Shown here in pieces: positions 11,642 through 23,482 of a stretch of 64,000 nucleotides of DNA (position 1 is its first letter; every line of letters begins with the position of its first letter). Both the position numbers and the translations under genes were made by a program. Origin of the DNA: Paracyclopina nana (taxonomy: Eukaryota > Arthropoda > Copepoda > Cyclopoida > Cyclopettidae); the NCBI GenBank assembly GCA_019096065.1, contig JAGUCH010000003.1:11036001-11100000 (forward strand). Direction: 5' to 3'. Under the pieces are notes generated by a model. That model was not told where the DNA came from. It worked only from the letters and a program-made list of their open reading frames with translations, and made no database searches.

Positions 11642-12224
11642 ATTTTTAATTTTCGTGGGCTAGGCTGATCTGTGTGCTGCTTTTCAGTTCTAGTTTGACC
11701 ACTTTTTGGTGGCCTAGCCTATATTTTTTAAAAGAGCTGGATTCGAGTGCTTCATTCGCATTTTACACAAGATTACTAAATACTGCTCCGTTAATTAAGC
11801 TTAATTAGCGCATTAGCTCTAAGAAGGAGAATATTTTGAAACAAAAGCAAAATTGCCGCAGCAATGAAGATAATTCACTGAACCTGTGAAGTTGTGAGAC
11901 AAAAAATCAATCATGTTGTTCTTCAAGCATGCATTTGTTGCAGTAGCTTATATTGGAAAGTAATAATCCTCGAAAGGTGATGGTGCTTTCATTCTAAAAA
12001 TCCACATAACATTTGCGTAAAAGTTTAAATCCAGGCTGTTTTTATTAGTCTTTATAATAAAATCGGCTTTAGGGAAAAACTGCTTTGTTTCACTAAGTAG
12101 TTGACAGGTTGCGTGAATGGTGTTTTAAAATTTGGCGCGGAATTGAATTGTTTACATTTATTTTTGATTTTACGCGAAATCGTAACGTCATCAACAAAGG
12201 TTGGAATTTTTCCGCCAAATCGTC
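11642..12224. promoter_or_regulatory. Bidirectional intergenic region, dehydrogenase / ZW10
   Basis: 583 bp between two divergent start codons. It is AT-rich and must hold both promoters. I see no clear TATA/Inr pair and no open reading frame of note. Confidence 0.4.
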
Positions 12225-14578
12225 ATGGCCTCGTTTGTGCGGGAAGTTTTGCTCGCTTCTGGCCGCCTCGGCGAGAAAGAAGACTTTAGCGGCAAGGCCC
12301 ATCGGCTCAAAGACCAAGTGGACGACATGAAGTTGAACTTGTGCTCCAGAATCGAGTCGAAATATGTGGATTTCGTGGAATCGCTCGACGAAGTGTCAAC
12401 AGCTGTGGTTCGACTCGAGACCGTCAACCGTGAAATTGAGACACTTCAACACTCGGTCAACACTCATTTGAAGGCCGGCCTTGTCGAGGCTGACAGCGAG
12501 GCCACCGAAATTATTCGACAATTGAAAGAGTTGTGCTTTGCCGTGAAGATCACCAACATTGTGAAGAAGGCATATGAAGATATCGAGGAGGCGGGAGAGT
12601 ATCTCGAAAGGAAAGATTACCTTGAGGCCACTGACAAGTTGGCTGCTGTTGACAGTGTCACGAAAAACATCAACTGGCAAGGAGACGAGGATGCCAAGCG
12701 AGCCATGGAGGCCATCAAGAAAGAGTCCATAAGTTTGCAGCAGAAAATTGCCTATGTTCTCGGGAAAGATTGGGATGAGAATGTCAAAATCGTGCCGGTC
12801 TTGGGAGGAGACGAGGAATTGCAGTCCGTCACTCTTGAATTGAAAAGTAGAGACAAACTGCAGAACCTGATTCAAGCAATGCACCTGATTGAAGCTCTTG
12901 CTTACAAGCAGCAAAAGTTTTGCCAAAATCTCATCAAGTACATCTTTGAGCCTCTCATCACTCGAGTTTCTAAATTGGAGCCAGTTGGCAATTCGATTGT
13001 TTTCCACTTTGGAAAGCGTCACGAGGGCGGCGGCTTAAGCAATGATTTCGCTATTACTGTTATGGACAATGTCGAGACTGCTTGCCTTTTCTTGGCCAAC
13101 TCCTTTGATTTCCCGTTGAACAGATACGAGGGAAAACCTCTGTTCGTGTCCTCTCTTGGTGAGCAATTCACTGGCCAAATGATCAGCCTGTTGCTCAAAA
13201 ATTGCCTCCAGCCCTCGGTACCCGATGAAAAGTGCAATCTGAACGATTTTGGCAGCGTCATCTGCTCAGTAAAATCCTTCAACGAAGCTCTGATCAATGC
13301 TAACCTGATGAAAGAGTCTGACGAACATGCCAAGATACTCGACTCGTTTTCCTCCAACATCAACAGTGCTTTCATCAATAAGCGTTGCGTGAGTCTGCTG
13401 GTGAAGGCTCGCAAGCTGATGAAGCTGGATTTGCATGTATCGACTCAAATCACCGAGAAGCCTTCATTGGGAGCAGCCGATGCTGAAGAAATGATGAAGA
13501 CTGTGACGAACACTGATATAGTTGTCGACATGGACTTGGAAGAGGAGATGTTGCCTCTCCCTATGGGAATGTCCCTCAATGATGGCCTTTTCAAGTTCCC
13601 CTCGTGCCAAGTCTCCAGTTCTGTGATTCAAATAGCTGAGTTGGTGCAAGAAGTGATAGATGAAGCCGTTGCCTCCACAGGCGATGTCAACTATTGTGGC
13701 AGACTTTTGGTGACTGCACGAAACATCTTTGAAATGTACAATGACATATTGCCCATTAGCCACAGTGAGAGCCTCAAGAGTTTTCCCTTGAACTGTGCCT
13801 TGGCCTACAACAACTGCATGTACCTCGCTCATTCATGCCTGCAAATCTACATTCCTTCCGATCAACTGCCAGCTCCACTGACTTCGAGGCCTCTCACACT
13901 TGCTGACTTGGTGCCAAGACTTCGCCAAACCGGAGTGGAGGTCTTTCTTGGGCAAATGCGAAGACTGAGAGAACAATTCAGGCAAGTTCTTCAAAATTAA
14001 GCTTTTAAAGTTATGTGGTTATTTTTTGTGTTGTTTAAAGGTCTATGCTCAGGGATTCAGTAACTGGGTTTGGCCAACTTGACGGATCTAATATGTTGCC
14101 AAGCACTTCTGACAAGTGTATCAAGCAAATCATGCATCAGTTGATGCACTTGAGATCCCTCTGGCAAACTGCTCTGCCGCTAAGCATTTACCGCCGCGCC
14201 ATTGGCACCATCATCAATACCATAGCCGAAGAACTCGTTCAAAAGGTAGTTGTTCTTGAAGACATAGCTGCTGACGTAGCAGTCAAGATTTGCGTTCTCT
14301 ATACCCAACTGCAAGAGAGGGCTCCTGAAGTCTTCCTGGTGGATGGCAAATCGAAGGAAACCTCCAAGGGTGATATCATCCGCTATGTGAAGAAATGGAA
14401 CCGTTTCAAAGAGTTGATTGTTGTGCTGAATGCAAGCCTCAGTGAAATTGAGGACAGGTGGGCAAGCGGCAAAGGGCCTTTGGCAATTGAGTATTCTCCC
14501 GATGAAGTGAAACGTCTCATAAGGGCCCTCTTTCAAAACACGGATCGAAGGGCTGGAGTGTTGTCTCGGATAAAATAA
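12225..14578 (+). CDS. Zw10: ZW10 kinetochore / Golgi-ER tethering protein
   Basis: Subunit of the RZZ (Rod-Zw10-Zwilch) complex that recruits dynein and Mad1/2 to kinetochores, and of the NRZ/Dsl1 tether in Golgi-to-ER traffic. Exons 12225-13981 and 14041-14578 give about 764 residues, close to the human protein. It begins MASFVREVLLASGRL, the N-terminal ZW10 signature, and ends with [18 protein letters not shown] and [14 protein letters not shown], which match the conserved C-terminus. An upstream TTG would extend the frame but ATG 12225 matches the family start. The only intron (59 bp) begins AG|GCAAGT, a strong GC-AG donor, and no GT donor gives an in-frame join. ATTAAA at 14599-14604 is a possible poly(A) signal. 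Confidence 0.95.
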
Positions 14579-14679
14579 GCTATTTTTCTATGTGTATCAT
14601 TAAATGTACTTTCAAAAGACTACCAATAGAAAGCCGGTATGAAGAAGTAGATTTGATAAATAGTTTGACCATAGAGGGG

Positions 14680-15035
14680 GATCCTGAAGCCTAGTGGATG
14701 GCAAATCCAAGGAAACCTCCAAGGGTGATATCATCCGCTATGTGAAGAAATGGAACTGCTTCAAAGAGTTGATTGTCATGCTGAATGCAAGCCTCAGTGA
14801 ATTGAGGACAGGTGAGCAAGCAGCAAAGGGCCTTTGACAATTGAGTACTCTCCCGATGAAGTGAAACGTCTGGTTAGGGCCCTCTTTCAAAACACGGATC
14901 AAAGGGCTGGAGCGTTGATTCGGATAAAATGAACTATTATCCTATATGTATTCAAAAATATCAGGTCGAAGACTAACGATATAAGGATGGTATATGGTTG
15001 TAGATTTGTTAATAGTTTACACATATTATAGTTTG
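14680..15035 (+). pseudogene. Decayed tandem copy of the ZW10 3'-terminal exon
   Basis: Begins near 14680 and repeats the sequence from about 14320 of the ZW10 last exon through its stop and on into the 3' flank, at an offset of about 360 bp. Long stretches are identical (for example GGAAACCTCCAAGGGTGATA). A lost base in the copy of SEIEDRWAS shifts the frame, and an in-frame stop follows. It cannot encode the ZW10 C-terminus and ends just before the WDR82 stop codon on the other strand. Confidence 0.9.
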
Positions 15036-15041
15036 AAAGGT

Positions 15042-16100
15042 TCATTTTGTGGCCGCTGCAATTAGTGGGTTGGACAGGTTGGGCAGCCACATGTTTAAAT
15101 GCGAGCACGCTGAGGCCATCATCATGAAACAAGGGTTGAACTGAACACACTGGACGGGTCCCACATGGCCTCCGTTGAGGACGCACACTTTGTAGCCGCT
15201 GTCAGAGTCCCAGATATGAACGCGGCCGTCAGTGGAGCCAGAAAAGACAAACTTGGAGTCTGGTGAGAAGCAGCCTTCCACCGGGATGCCCTTATTGTTC
15301 AGATGGCCAGCGAAGGTTTGCAAAGGCTGCCCGTGGAAGGCCTCAATCAGCCTCATCACTCTTCCGTTCGTTGTCAACAAAATCGATTGTCCGTTGGGGC
15401 TGAATTTGAGGCCAGTCCACTCGCACTCCTTTTCTTGGGGCAAGTTAAAGGTCACGAATGGACCCTTGTCAAAGGATCGAAGGTCATACAGCTTGACCTA
15501 CTCAAAAAAATATAGAATAATGATGATCGAAAACGAGAGCTGTTTTAAACGAACCTGCTCGGATTGGACTCCGACTGAAAAGACAAGACCCTCAGGGTCA
15601 AAGGCACACACTGGCTTCCCCTGAACTTGCATTAGACCAACGCAGGAAGGGGAACGCAGGTCCCAGAGTCGCACTGAATTGTCCAGGCCTCCGGAAATGA
15701 AGGTGTCATCGGCAGGAGACATTTCCAGGCTGATGACCTTCTTCGTATGGCCAGAGAAGTAGCGTATGAACTTGTTGTCATGCAAGCTAAGGTATCTGAT
15801 GGCGTCGTCCCGCTTTGTCGAAGCGTGAATTGCGGCGTTGTGAGCATGCGTGAATCTGGCCAAATCGACGCCATATTTCTGCGAGTTCACCAGCCGCTTT
15901 TGGTCCCCACGCTCGCAATCGTAGATGACAATTTGGTCGTCCTCGGAGGAGGTGATCAAACTGAGTCCATTCCAGCTGAAGTGAAGGGAATTGACGCGGC
16001 CTCCGTCATTGTCTTTGAATGACTTGGCGACACAAAAAGTCTTCATGACTTTCTCGTCAAGAAGCATGCTCACTTCTTTGTTTACGTCCGTCATTTTCAC
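15042..16100 (-). CDS. Wdr82: WDR82 / Swd2-like WD40 protein
   Basis: WD40 propeller subunit of the SET1/COMPASS H3K4 methyltransferase and of the PNUTS-PP1 (PTW) phosphatase complex. Exons (minus) 16100-15555 and 15497-15042, 333 residues. Family motifs include [74 protein letters not shown] and the terminal [11 protein letters not shown]. The N-terminus [20 protein letters not shown] appears to carry about a dozen more residues than human MKLTDSVLRSF. The start could instead be the ATG two codons downstream. It is divergent from RPA2. Confidence 0.95.
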
Positions 16101-16679
16101 GAATTTTAAAAGATGGCCTCGTAGCGGCGAAAACCCGAGGAATCAACACGACGACCTCCTGATTTTGTGGATTACCTCAGGTGAAAGCCGAAATTCTGAA
16201 AACACAACTCGATTCCAATTGTGGTAATACCCTAAAGATGTTTCAAAAAGCCAAATAATAATTCTATGAAAATTGTAAGAGACTGGTAGCGTGATGACGT
16301 AGTAGGGTGATCGAATCAAAAGACAACCAGGTTCAAAATATTTCATCTTCTTTTCAACTAATTAGTTCATTTTTTGTACTCCATAACTATTTCTGAGGAA
16401 ATCTACTATTGTAAACTGCACGAGTCTCTAAAAGCAAATAAAAGCTAGTAAGTAAATGATTAAAGAAAATTGAGAAGAAGAATTAAGCCTAAAAAAGATA
16501 GTACTGCTTCACACTCATGTTTCTACTTTCCCACTTGAGAATTTGCCAAAAACAAATTAACTTCAAGCTACTCACAGTCTCACCAGTGTTGTTATTGACT
16601 ATTGAGGCAAAACACAGTTTTCCCGCGAAGCAAGAAATCAAGAACCAGTACTGAAGATTAATTGTGAAAATACTTTGAA
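16101..16679. promoter_or_regulatory. Divergent promoter region, WDR82 / RPA2
   Basis: 579 bp separating two start codons on opposite strands. AT-rich, no coding signal and no recognisable core-promoter elements. Two ubiquitous chromatin/replication genes sharing a divergent promoter is plausible. Confidence 0.4.
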
Positions 16680-17516
16680 ATGTGGGAACAAGGAGGTTAC
16701 GACAATGCAGGTGGGTTCTACGAACCTTCCTCGCAAGGCGGGGCCGCCACTCCCGGGGGCGGAGAGAAAAAGCGGCAGCGAGCTCAAAATCTGGTGCCCG
16801 TCTCAATCAGAGAAGTCCTCAACTCAGGTAGATCAGCAACATTTTTCCAAATGTCAATATATTTCTAAATTGGGTTTGCAGGCGAGGAAGGGCTGAAAAT
16901 TGAAAACATGGAAGTCGGCATGGTTGCACTTGTGGGCAAAGTGGAGTCCACGGATCACGCAGAGACCAAATCGACCTACCGCATCGAAGACGACTCTGGC
17001 TCAGTGGAATGTGTTCAGTGGAACGACGAATCCACCGGAGGATCAAGGCAAGACGAGGGAATCGTTGACGGAACGTACGTTCGAGTCGTGGGCTCCATTC
17101 GCACTCAGCAGGAGAAGAAATACATCATGGTGTTCAAAATTAGCCCTGTGTCATGCGACGAAGAGGTCGATGCTCATAGGCTGGAGATTTTGCACAGCAA
17201 GCTCCTCATCAAGAAGATGAATGACAAGGAGAATGCTGCCATCGGAGCCAATTATGGCCTGTCCAATTCCATGGTGGGTTCATCAACTGCTACCTCTTCC
17301 TCGTCAGCCTCGTTTGGCAATGCCAAGTATGACAACGTCTACAAAATGGTGGCTGGATGCGACAGAGACGAGGGCATTTCGAGGGATGAAGTGTACCAAC
17401 AGTTGGCAGGACGATTGGCCAAGAATGACATCAACGAAGCCCTGGAGTTCCTGAGCAACGAAGGTCACATCTACACGACGACTGACGACGATCACTTCAA
17501 GACGACCGACTCTTAA
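16680..17516 (+). CDS. RPA2: Replication protein A 32-kDa subunit
   Basis: Middle subunit of the RPA single-strand DNA-binding heterotrimer, used in replication and repair. Exons 16680-16827 and 16882-17516, 260 residues. The order is as expected: a Gly/Ser-rich N-terminus (a phosphorylation region in the family), a basic turn EKKRQRAQNLVPVSIREVL, an OB fold (MVALVGKVES, TYRIEDDSGSVECVQW, GTYVRVVGSIRTQQEKKYIM), a Ser-rich linker, and a C-terminal winged helix (EGISRDEVYQQL, LEFLSNEGHIYTT). The stop lies 56 bp from the CEP164 stop on the other strand. Confidence 0.95.
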
Positions 17517-17572
17517 AACGTATATTTCCAAAGGTTAGTAAAAATAGAAATCTCTTCTGAATGTATGTAGCG

Positions 17573-20500
17573 TTACGATCTGGGCAGCATTTGAGCGTTT
17601 CTTTGCTTCAGCCACATTTTCGACTTGTATATTTGCTCATCGACGGTCCACCCATTGATGATCCTCGGAGGTTGGTGTTCCAGGCCAGCCAACGTGGGAG
17701 TAGTAGCAAAACCTGCACCATGAAATAGTATTAACTTGTCACATCATCCGTGAAAACTGCAAAATAAAATTACCATTGAGGTGGACACTCGGTGCTTGTT
17801 GGCCTCCCGGAGGCTGAAGGTGAAAAGTCGACATGGAGGAGGTAGGGTAAGGTACGGTAAAAGGCAACAGGTTTCTCTCCAGAGAAATGACTCTTTGCTG
17901 CAAAACTTCTATCGTTCGACTCAAATCTGTAGTAAAGATCTTAAGTTTATAAGTCCTCAATGAGATGATCATGAAGTACCTTGAGGAGCAGGAGAAATGC
18001 AAGCCTGCTCGTAGTTGATGGGATGAGCTCGAGGTTGCTGATGAAATCTTCTTTCTTTGTAGTACACATTCGGAGCAAAGTCGTCCTCGCTTAATGTGCT
18101 TGCAGTTTCATCACACGAGTCATTGGCCACTGTGCTACCAAATTTGACTTGTGACCGAAGCTGCTTTATGTCTGACTCAATGCCCTCGATTTCGCGTAAA
18201 AAGTGCGAGCTTTTATTGTGCATCGACTTTGGTTTCGGTTTGGCACTCACGTGTTTCACTTGGATTTCAGGAGGCTTCTCAGCCGCCTTGGCCTTTTCCA
18301 ATTCTTGCCTCAAATCGGCCAAGTCGTTGGCGAGCTGAGATTTCAGAGTCTCCTCAAGCTCGCTCTTCTTCTTGTCAAAGTCTGCTCTCAAAGCTTCCAT
18401 TTCTCTGACAAGAGCTTCTTCTTTGACCTCGAGCTTTTTCTGGTATTCTTCCTCCATGACTTTCCTCTCCTTGCCCAGCTTTAACTCGAAATCCTTGAGG
18501 AGTTGTGTTTTCTGCTTGGCAAAATCTTGCTCCATTTTGGACTTGAGTGAGTCCATCTCCTTTTGAAACATGCTTTTCAGAACTTTCTCTTGCTTTTCCT
18601 TTTCGGCCTCAAACTTTTCCCTTTCAAGCTTGAAGTCGTTTTTCAGCTTGGCAATATCTTCCTCGTGCTTTTTTCGCACAGATTCAGTCACTTGTGCTGT
18701 CAAGCTCTCCTTGTTCAGGGTCGTCCCAACTAGGCCATTGATGCCGCCGGCAGATGCTGCTTTTTGCGTGGTCAATTGGCCTTTGGAGCCAGCTGACTCC
18801 GTGATCTCCTTCTTTTTGGCTTGCATGGTTGACAGTGTCTCGGTTTTGAACTTGATATTTTGCAGCACCGCATCGTCTTCCACTGACGAGGATCCGGACG
18901 ACGACGAGCTGTTCAAGCTGGACACTCTTGGCTCTTTTTTCAGGGTGGAAGACAGGCTCCTGGCAGTGACCGGCCTGGCAGCATTGGGAACTGTCCCAGG
19001 GGGCCTAGATACTGGGACAGGTTTTGTGCTGGACTCTGATGAACTCGAGTTCGGCTTTGTAGCTGGAATGGCTTTCTTCTCTGGTGTACTCAGTTTGGAC
19101 GACTCGCCTATAAATATGGATAATTGATAGGATAATTATAGAGCTAGCTCCTCCTCTTCAATTTCAGGCCACAATTGATAAATACTGCATTAAGGTTTTT
19201 TTTTCCTTTCGTGTGAAAAAAGCCATGAAAAGTGTGAGTTTTCACAATCATCAGGTGGTGATGATACCTGAATCAGGTAAAGGAGACTCTTCGTTGCCGG
19301 AGGTCAAAGTAGTGGTCAAGTCAGCGGGGTCAAGCAAACTGTGCCTCCCTGTGGAATGCAATCAAAAAACAATTGCAAAACTCTGTGTGCATTTCAATAT
19401 CGAGTGCTCTATATATACAGTATAATAATAAATAATCAAGTGCATTGTTTTTGGCCACTTACCTAAAAAGTCATTTTTGGTTGGCAGTGAGCTTTTCACC
19501 TCATCAATCGCGGCTGAGGATTCACTCTTCAAATTAAAAAAGAAATTAATAAAAAGTGTAATTTTCGTAATGAAAAAACATGCAACCTCTTCGGAAGTGA
19601 GGACGAGATTTTTACTTTCATCTTCAATGTTGAATTGAATCCTCTTTTCATCTCTTGCGATCATGGCAGCCCTCAAATTGGCGTTCGGATCAGCTTTCCT
19701 TGGCGAGGTTTTCAAAATGCTTTTCACTCCATTTTCTTGGTGCGATACAATCTTGACTTGCACACTATCCGACTCTTCGTCCGAATGGCCCGTTTCCTTG
19801 CCAGCTTGGGACTTTAGAAAGCTTGTGCCTAACATATGCAAAGTAAAGCAAGATTACCATCATCTTCATTTGAGCTATACCTCCAAGCTTGAGTGAAAGT
19901 CCCTTGGACTCCGGAGGTCCCAAGGGAAGACTTTTGCCCGCAGGCTCTCCATTTTTCAAGGGGCTTCTATTGGGTGATCCCATGGGAGATTTCTCTAATG
20001 AAGAGGACACGCTGAGGCTGTTTTGCTGTGGCATCTTTTTCAATGGTGGCAATGCCCTTTTCGAGCCTGCTGCGCCCGCATTTTTCCCACCACCCAACGG
20101 GGGAAGAGGACCCTAATCAAAAGTTCATGGATAATTGTAATTATCACTGATTAATAGAGCGCTTACCAGCTTCAAAGGCTTTGCTATGGGCTCCATACTG
20201 AGTTTGCTATTTGACAAGATATCACTGGTGTTGTCCGATGCTTCTTCACTCACATCCTCTTTAGCTAGCTGCCCATCATTGTTTCTCGCAATAATCACTT
20301 TTTGCCTGTAGATTTCGTCAAGAGGGTGTCCCCATTGGGTGCTTCCTGTGGTGACATTAAAGTAGTAGTAGTCGCCAATGGTCTCGTCCCAACTGAAGAA
20401 AAATAGAGACTGAATAAGTGTGTGTGAGTGGTAAAGGCTTTCTCTTTTGCTTCGGTGGCTTTTAATGCAGTTGACGTCGTCGTCGTCGTCGTGTGCATGT

Positions 20501-21488
20501 AGTCGCAGTACGCGTATGTGTGTGTGCATTATGACAGCCACAATATATCGAAATTATACGTATGTATATAGTGGTATACAGAGTGGCCCTAAAATCCCAC
20601 AAAAATTAGCAGCCTGCCAATAAATATGAACTTCAGGCTGAAAAATTGCATAGATTAAAATAGTGAAGAAATTAATTTAGAATTGATAATGGATTTTTGT
20701 GCCTCACTGTAGAAAGAGGTAAAGCCGCCCTTATTCGCAATGGCTTTCTCCGATTCTTTTTTAGGGTGCTTTCACTTCATTTCTAAAGTGATTTGAATGC
20801 TCATCTATGGTAGTTCAAACGAGAAGGAAAGATTATAGAGAAAGGATGATGTGCGCGATTATCTAGCACGACCACTTTGCATGTAAAATAAGCAGACATG
20901 CGAGATAAAAGAATAATTATCCAGAGATCAATTTACCATGGTTTCCATTCAGGGGGCAATTCTTTGAGCAAGCCCTCTCTGGCTAGGTAAAGGAGTGAGG
21001 GTTCCTTGTCCGCGTCGATGCCAATTTTCCGTGCATATTCAATCACTTCTGAAAATCCGATTGAGATGATGAAGACAGTCTGCACGCAATCAGCTAAATA
21101 GATCATTAACCTTTGAAAAAAAACTAAAATAATCAATTTCAGCAAAATTAAAAAGCTTATGGGGAAAATGACCTAACTACGGTCACATATTTATTTACAT
21201 CTAGCGCGGAAGCGTAAAACGGGGCTGTGATATGAAAAACCCTAGTGAACCTTTACTAGCCCGAGCCTGCGAGGACGGTAATTTTATAAAAAATTGTTAG
21301 TATTTACCATCTCCAGTTGGGTTGCTGTGCTCATCAAAAACCTCAGTGCAAATGATGCTGGTGTCTTTGATGTTGAGCCCATCCGAGTTGCTATTATTAT
21401 TTTTGCTCCCTTGCGATGCTGAATTGTCTTTATTTTCTGAGGAGGATTGATCAGATGAAGTAGCACTTCCAGTAGTCGATCGAGGCAT
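17573..21488 (-). CDS. Cep164: CEP164-like centriolar distal appendage protein
   Basis: Distal-appendage protein needed in other animals for centriole docking, TTBK2 recruitment and ciliogenesis. Ten exons (minus): 21488-21308, 21048-20937, 20392-20167, 20112-19881, 19828-19587, 19526-19463, 19348-19268, 19107-17980, 17926-17774, 17712-17573, about 852 residues with every phase consistent. N-terminal signature: [14 protein letters not shown], then [17 protein letters not shown], followed by a WW domain ([23 protein letters not shown]), the arrangement seen in human CEP164. The middle is Ser/Lys-rich; residues about 480-650 form a long charged coiled coil; the end holds [19 protein letters not shown]. 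It is shorter than the roughly 1,460-residue human protein, with much less coiled coil. The donor at 19586 (GTTGCA) is weak and the small exons 19526-19463 and 19348-19268 are inferred from phase. Confidence 0.9.
20470..20495. repeat. (GTC)n microsatellite in CEP164 intron
   Basis: Perfect GTC repeats around 20475-20490 within the intron 20393-20936, followed by TG-rich sequence. Position is approximate. Confidence 0.7.
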
Positions 21489-22356
21489 CGTCTTTTTCAA
21501 AGCACTGCTGAGTCATACCACTGTGCGATGAGGAGGAGACCTCTGTCACACACCGAGGGCGAAGAGTCAATGATCATGCATCACATTTTGTCATCCGGGA
21601 TTAATGCTCACGACGTCTTTTATGCTGGCCCGCAGGAGTCAGTGCACTGAATATAATTAGCTGCTTACCATCTACTGATTCCGTCTGTCTGTTATTTCCT
21701 CACCGGCTTCCAATAGAAAGCCATGAAGATAATGTACCTACCCACAGCCAGGTATAACTTTTATTCCGACTTAACATCAAAAGCCTGCCATTCCTACAAG
21801 AGCACTCCAATGACGTAATTCAAGCATTTAGATTATTTTATCAATTTCTTTACAGTAAATGCTCTAAAATTAAAATTGCTCAAATGAATAGGACTTGACT
21901 TTTTCTGATGTTCTTAAAAGACGGAAACCGCTTTTTAAGAAGGATGAAATTTATGTTTTGATACTTTACTCCTATTTCACATTTAAAATAATATAGAACC
22001 ATAATTAGATAACTTTTAACTGAATTTAGCTATGTACTTTTCGGTAATTACAACTACCTAAATTATTAGCATAAATCGTTGTAAACTTGCCCGAAACATC
22101 ACTTTTTCGAGTTAAAATGCTATAAAGATGCTTTAAGTTAAGTTTAGGACGCTAAAAACAATTTGGTATCGCCTAATTATGATAAAATAAAAAATGGCAT
22201 TTTTACACAATTTTTCCGCCAAATGACAACATGTGATGGTAGTAACGCTGTAAACATCCGCCACGCAGCACTTTAAAAATCGTCAACAACAAATCTTTCT
22301 CCTAGTTGCTCGCTTCGCGATCATTTTCTCCACTTTCAACCTATGAATCGGGTACG
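21489..22356. promoter_or_regulatory. Divergent intergenic region, CEP164 / SRP9
   Basis: 868 bp, AT-rich in the middle. It must hold promoters for both flanking genes. No conserved element or reading frame recognised. Confidence 0.4.
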
Positions 22357-22668
22357 ATGACATTTCTCACTTCTTGGGAGGACTTCGAAAAGGCCGCGGA
22401 AAGGCTTTATTTACAAGATCCCATGAAGGTAAGCCGTTGGCCACCTCAACGAGAAATCGCCCAAAATTTGACATTTCTCCGTTTCTATCCACCCTCGTAG
22501 GCTCGTTATGTCACTCAGTATAATCACAACAAAGGCTGCTTGGTCATGAAGATGACGGACGACGTGGTGTGCATCCAGTACAAGACTGACGCGGCTCAAG
22601 ACATGCGTCGCATGGAGAAGTTTGTCAACAACCTCATGAGGCACATGGCGTCCAAGGAGCAAAACTAA
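22357..22668 (+). CDS. SRP9: Signal recognition particle 9-kDa protein
   Basis: Forms the SRP9/14 heterodimer on the Alu domain of SRP RNA, which slows translation during ER targeting. Exons 22357-22428 and 22501-22668, 79 residues (human 86). Begins MTFLTSWEDFEKAAERLYLQ, then DPMKARYVTQYNH, and ends with the VCIQYKTDAAQD helix region, all typical. The following gene, TAF9, starts 55 bp after the stop on the same strand. No AATAAA lies in that gap, so the two may share a transcript. Confidence 0.95.
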
Positions 22669-22723
22669 GACTCTCTATTTCAGTTTTTCGTGCATTTAAA
22701 AAAACAAGCAAGATCCAGCAGCC

Positions 22724-23482
22724 ATGAGAGTGAGTGCCGACTCCGAGCCTCAGGAGAGCTCTTCAGCTCCCAATGGTCAGCAGCAGCAGCCCAAAGACGC
22801 TCAAGTGATGGCTTCCATTCTTCGTGATATGGGAATTATGGACTGGGAGCCCCGTGTCATCAACCAGCTGCTGGAATTCGCTTATAACTACGTGACGGCT
22901 GTGCTCGACGATGCCAGACTCTTCTCCAATCATGCCAGCAAAAAGGCCATCGACGTGGAGGACGTGAGGCTGGCCGTGCAAATGGTCACCGAGAAGAGCG
23001 TGACAGTGCCACCCTCAAGGAATACGCTGCTCGAGGTGGCCAGGGTGAGGAACGCGACCACGCTGCCCGTGCCCAAGCCCACGTGCGGCCTCAGGCTGCC
23101 GCCTGACAGATTCTGCTTGACAGCCTGCAATTTCAAGCTGAAATCCAATCGGAAGCAGCCTCCGCCCAGAGCGGGCCAGCAACCTTATTACATTAATAAT
23201 GCGGCCAATATGGCCTTCAAGAGTGGCCCCCAGCAAGGATCCAAGCCCGTGGTCATGGTGAGCCAGTCTGCAATGCCCTCGTTCACTCTGACTCCGCAAG
23301 GATCATTGGCCAGCCAAATGAGGCCGGCTGCCGCGAACACAATGATGAAAATGGCCACTCCGAACAAAATCCAGATTCAGCCCGCCCAGAGTGGCCCCAC
23401 TATGTTCACAATGACGATTAACCCGCCATCTTCCTCGTCGGCTGCCAATGCTATGAAGCGGAAGGCTGACGAGATGAGCTAA
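22724..23482 (+). CDS. Taf9: TAF9, TFIID/SAGA histone-fold subunit
   Basis: TBP-associated factor pairing with TAF6 through its histone fold in TFIID and SAGA (Drosophila e(y)1). Intronless, 252 residues. Histone fold at about 26-95 (MASILRDMGIMDWEPRVINQ, LLEFAYNYVTAVLDDA, AIDVEDVRLAVQM), followed by the conserved LRLPPDRFCLTACNFKLK segment and a Gln/Pro/Met-rich tail ending KRKADEMS. AATAAA at 23560-23565 is a good poly(A) signal and may serve SRP9 too. Confidence 0.96.
   Translation: MRVSADSEPQESSSAPNGQQQQPKDAQVMASILRDMGIMDWEPRVINQLLEFAYNYVTAVLDDARLFSNHASKKAIDVEDVRLAVQMVTEKSVTVPPSRNTLLEVARVRNATTLPVPKPTCGLRLPPDRFCLTACNFKLKSNRKQPPPRAGQQPYYINNAANMAFKSGPQQGSKPVVMVSQSAMPSFTLTPQGSLASQMRPAAANTMMKMATPNKIQIQPAQSGPTMFTMTINPPSSSSAANAMKRKADEMS

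Noticed and set aside
12201-12224. Upstream TTG start for ZW10
   Set aside because: The ATG at 12225 gives the conserved MASFV start; non-ATG initiation is not needed.
18570-19127. 185-codon open frame on the plus strand, Phe/Ser/Leu-rich
   Set aside because: Antisense of the CEP164 coiled-coil exon; the composition is that expected from reversing Lys/Glu/Ser codons.
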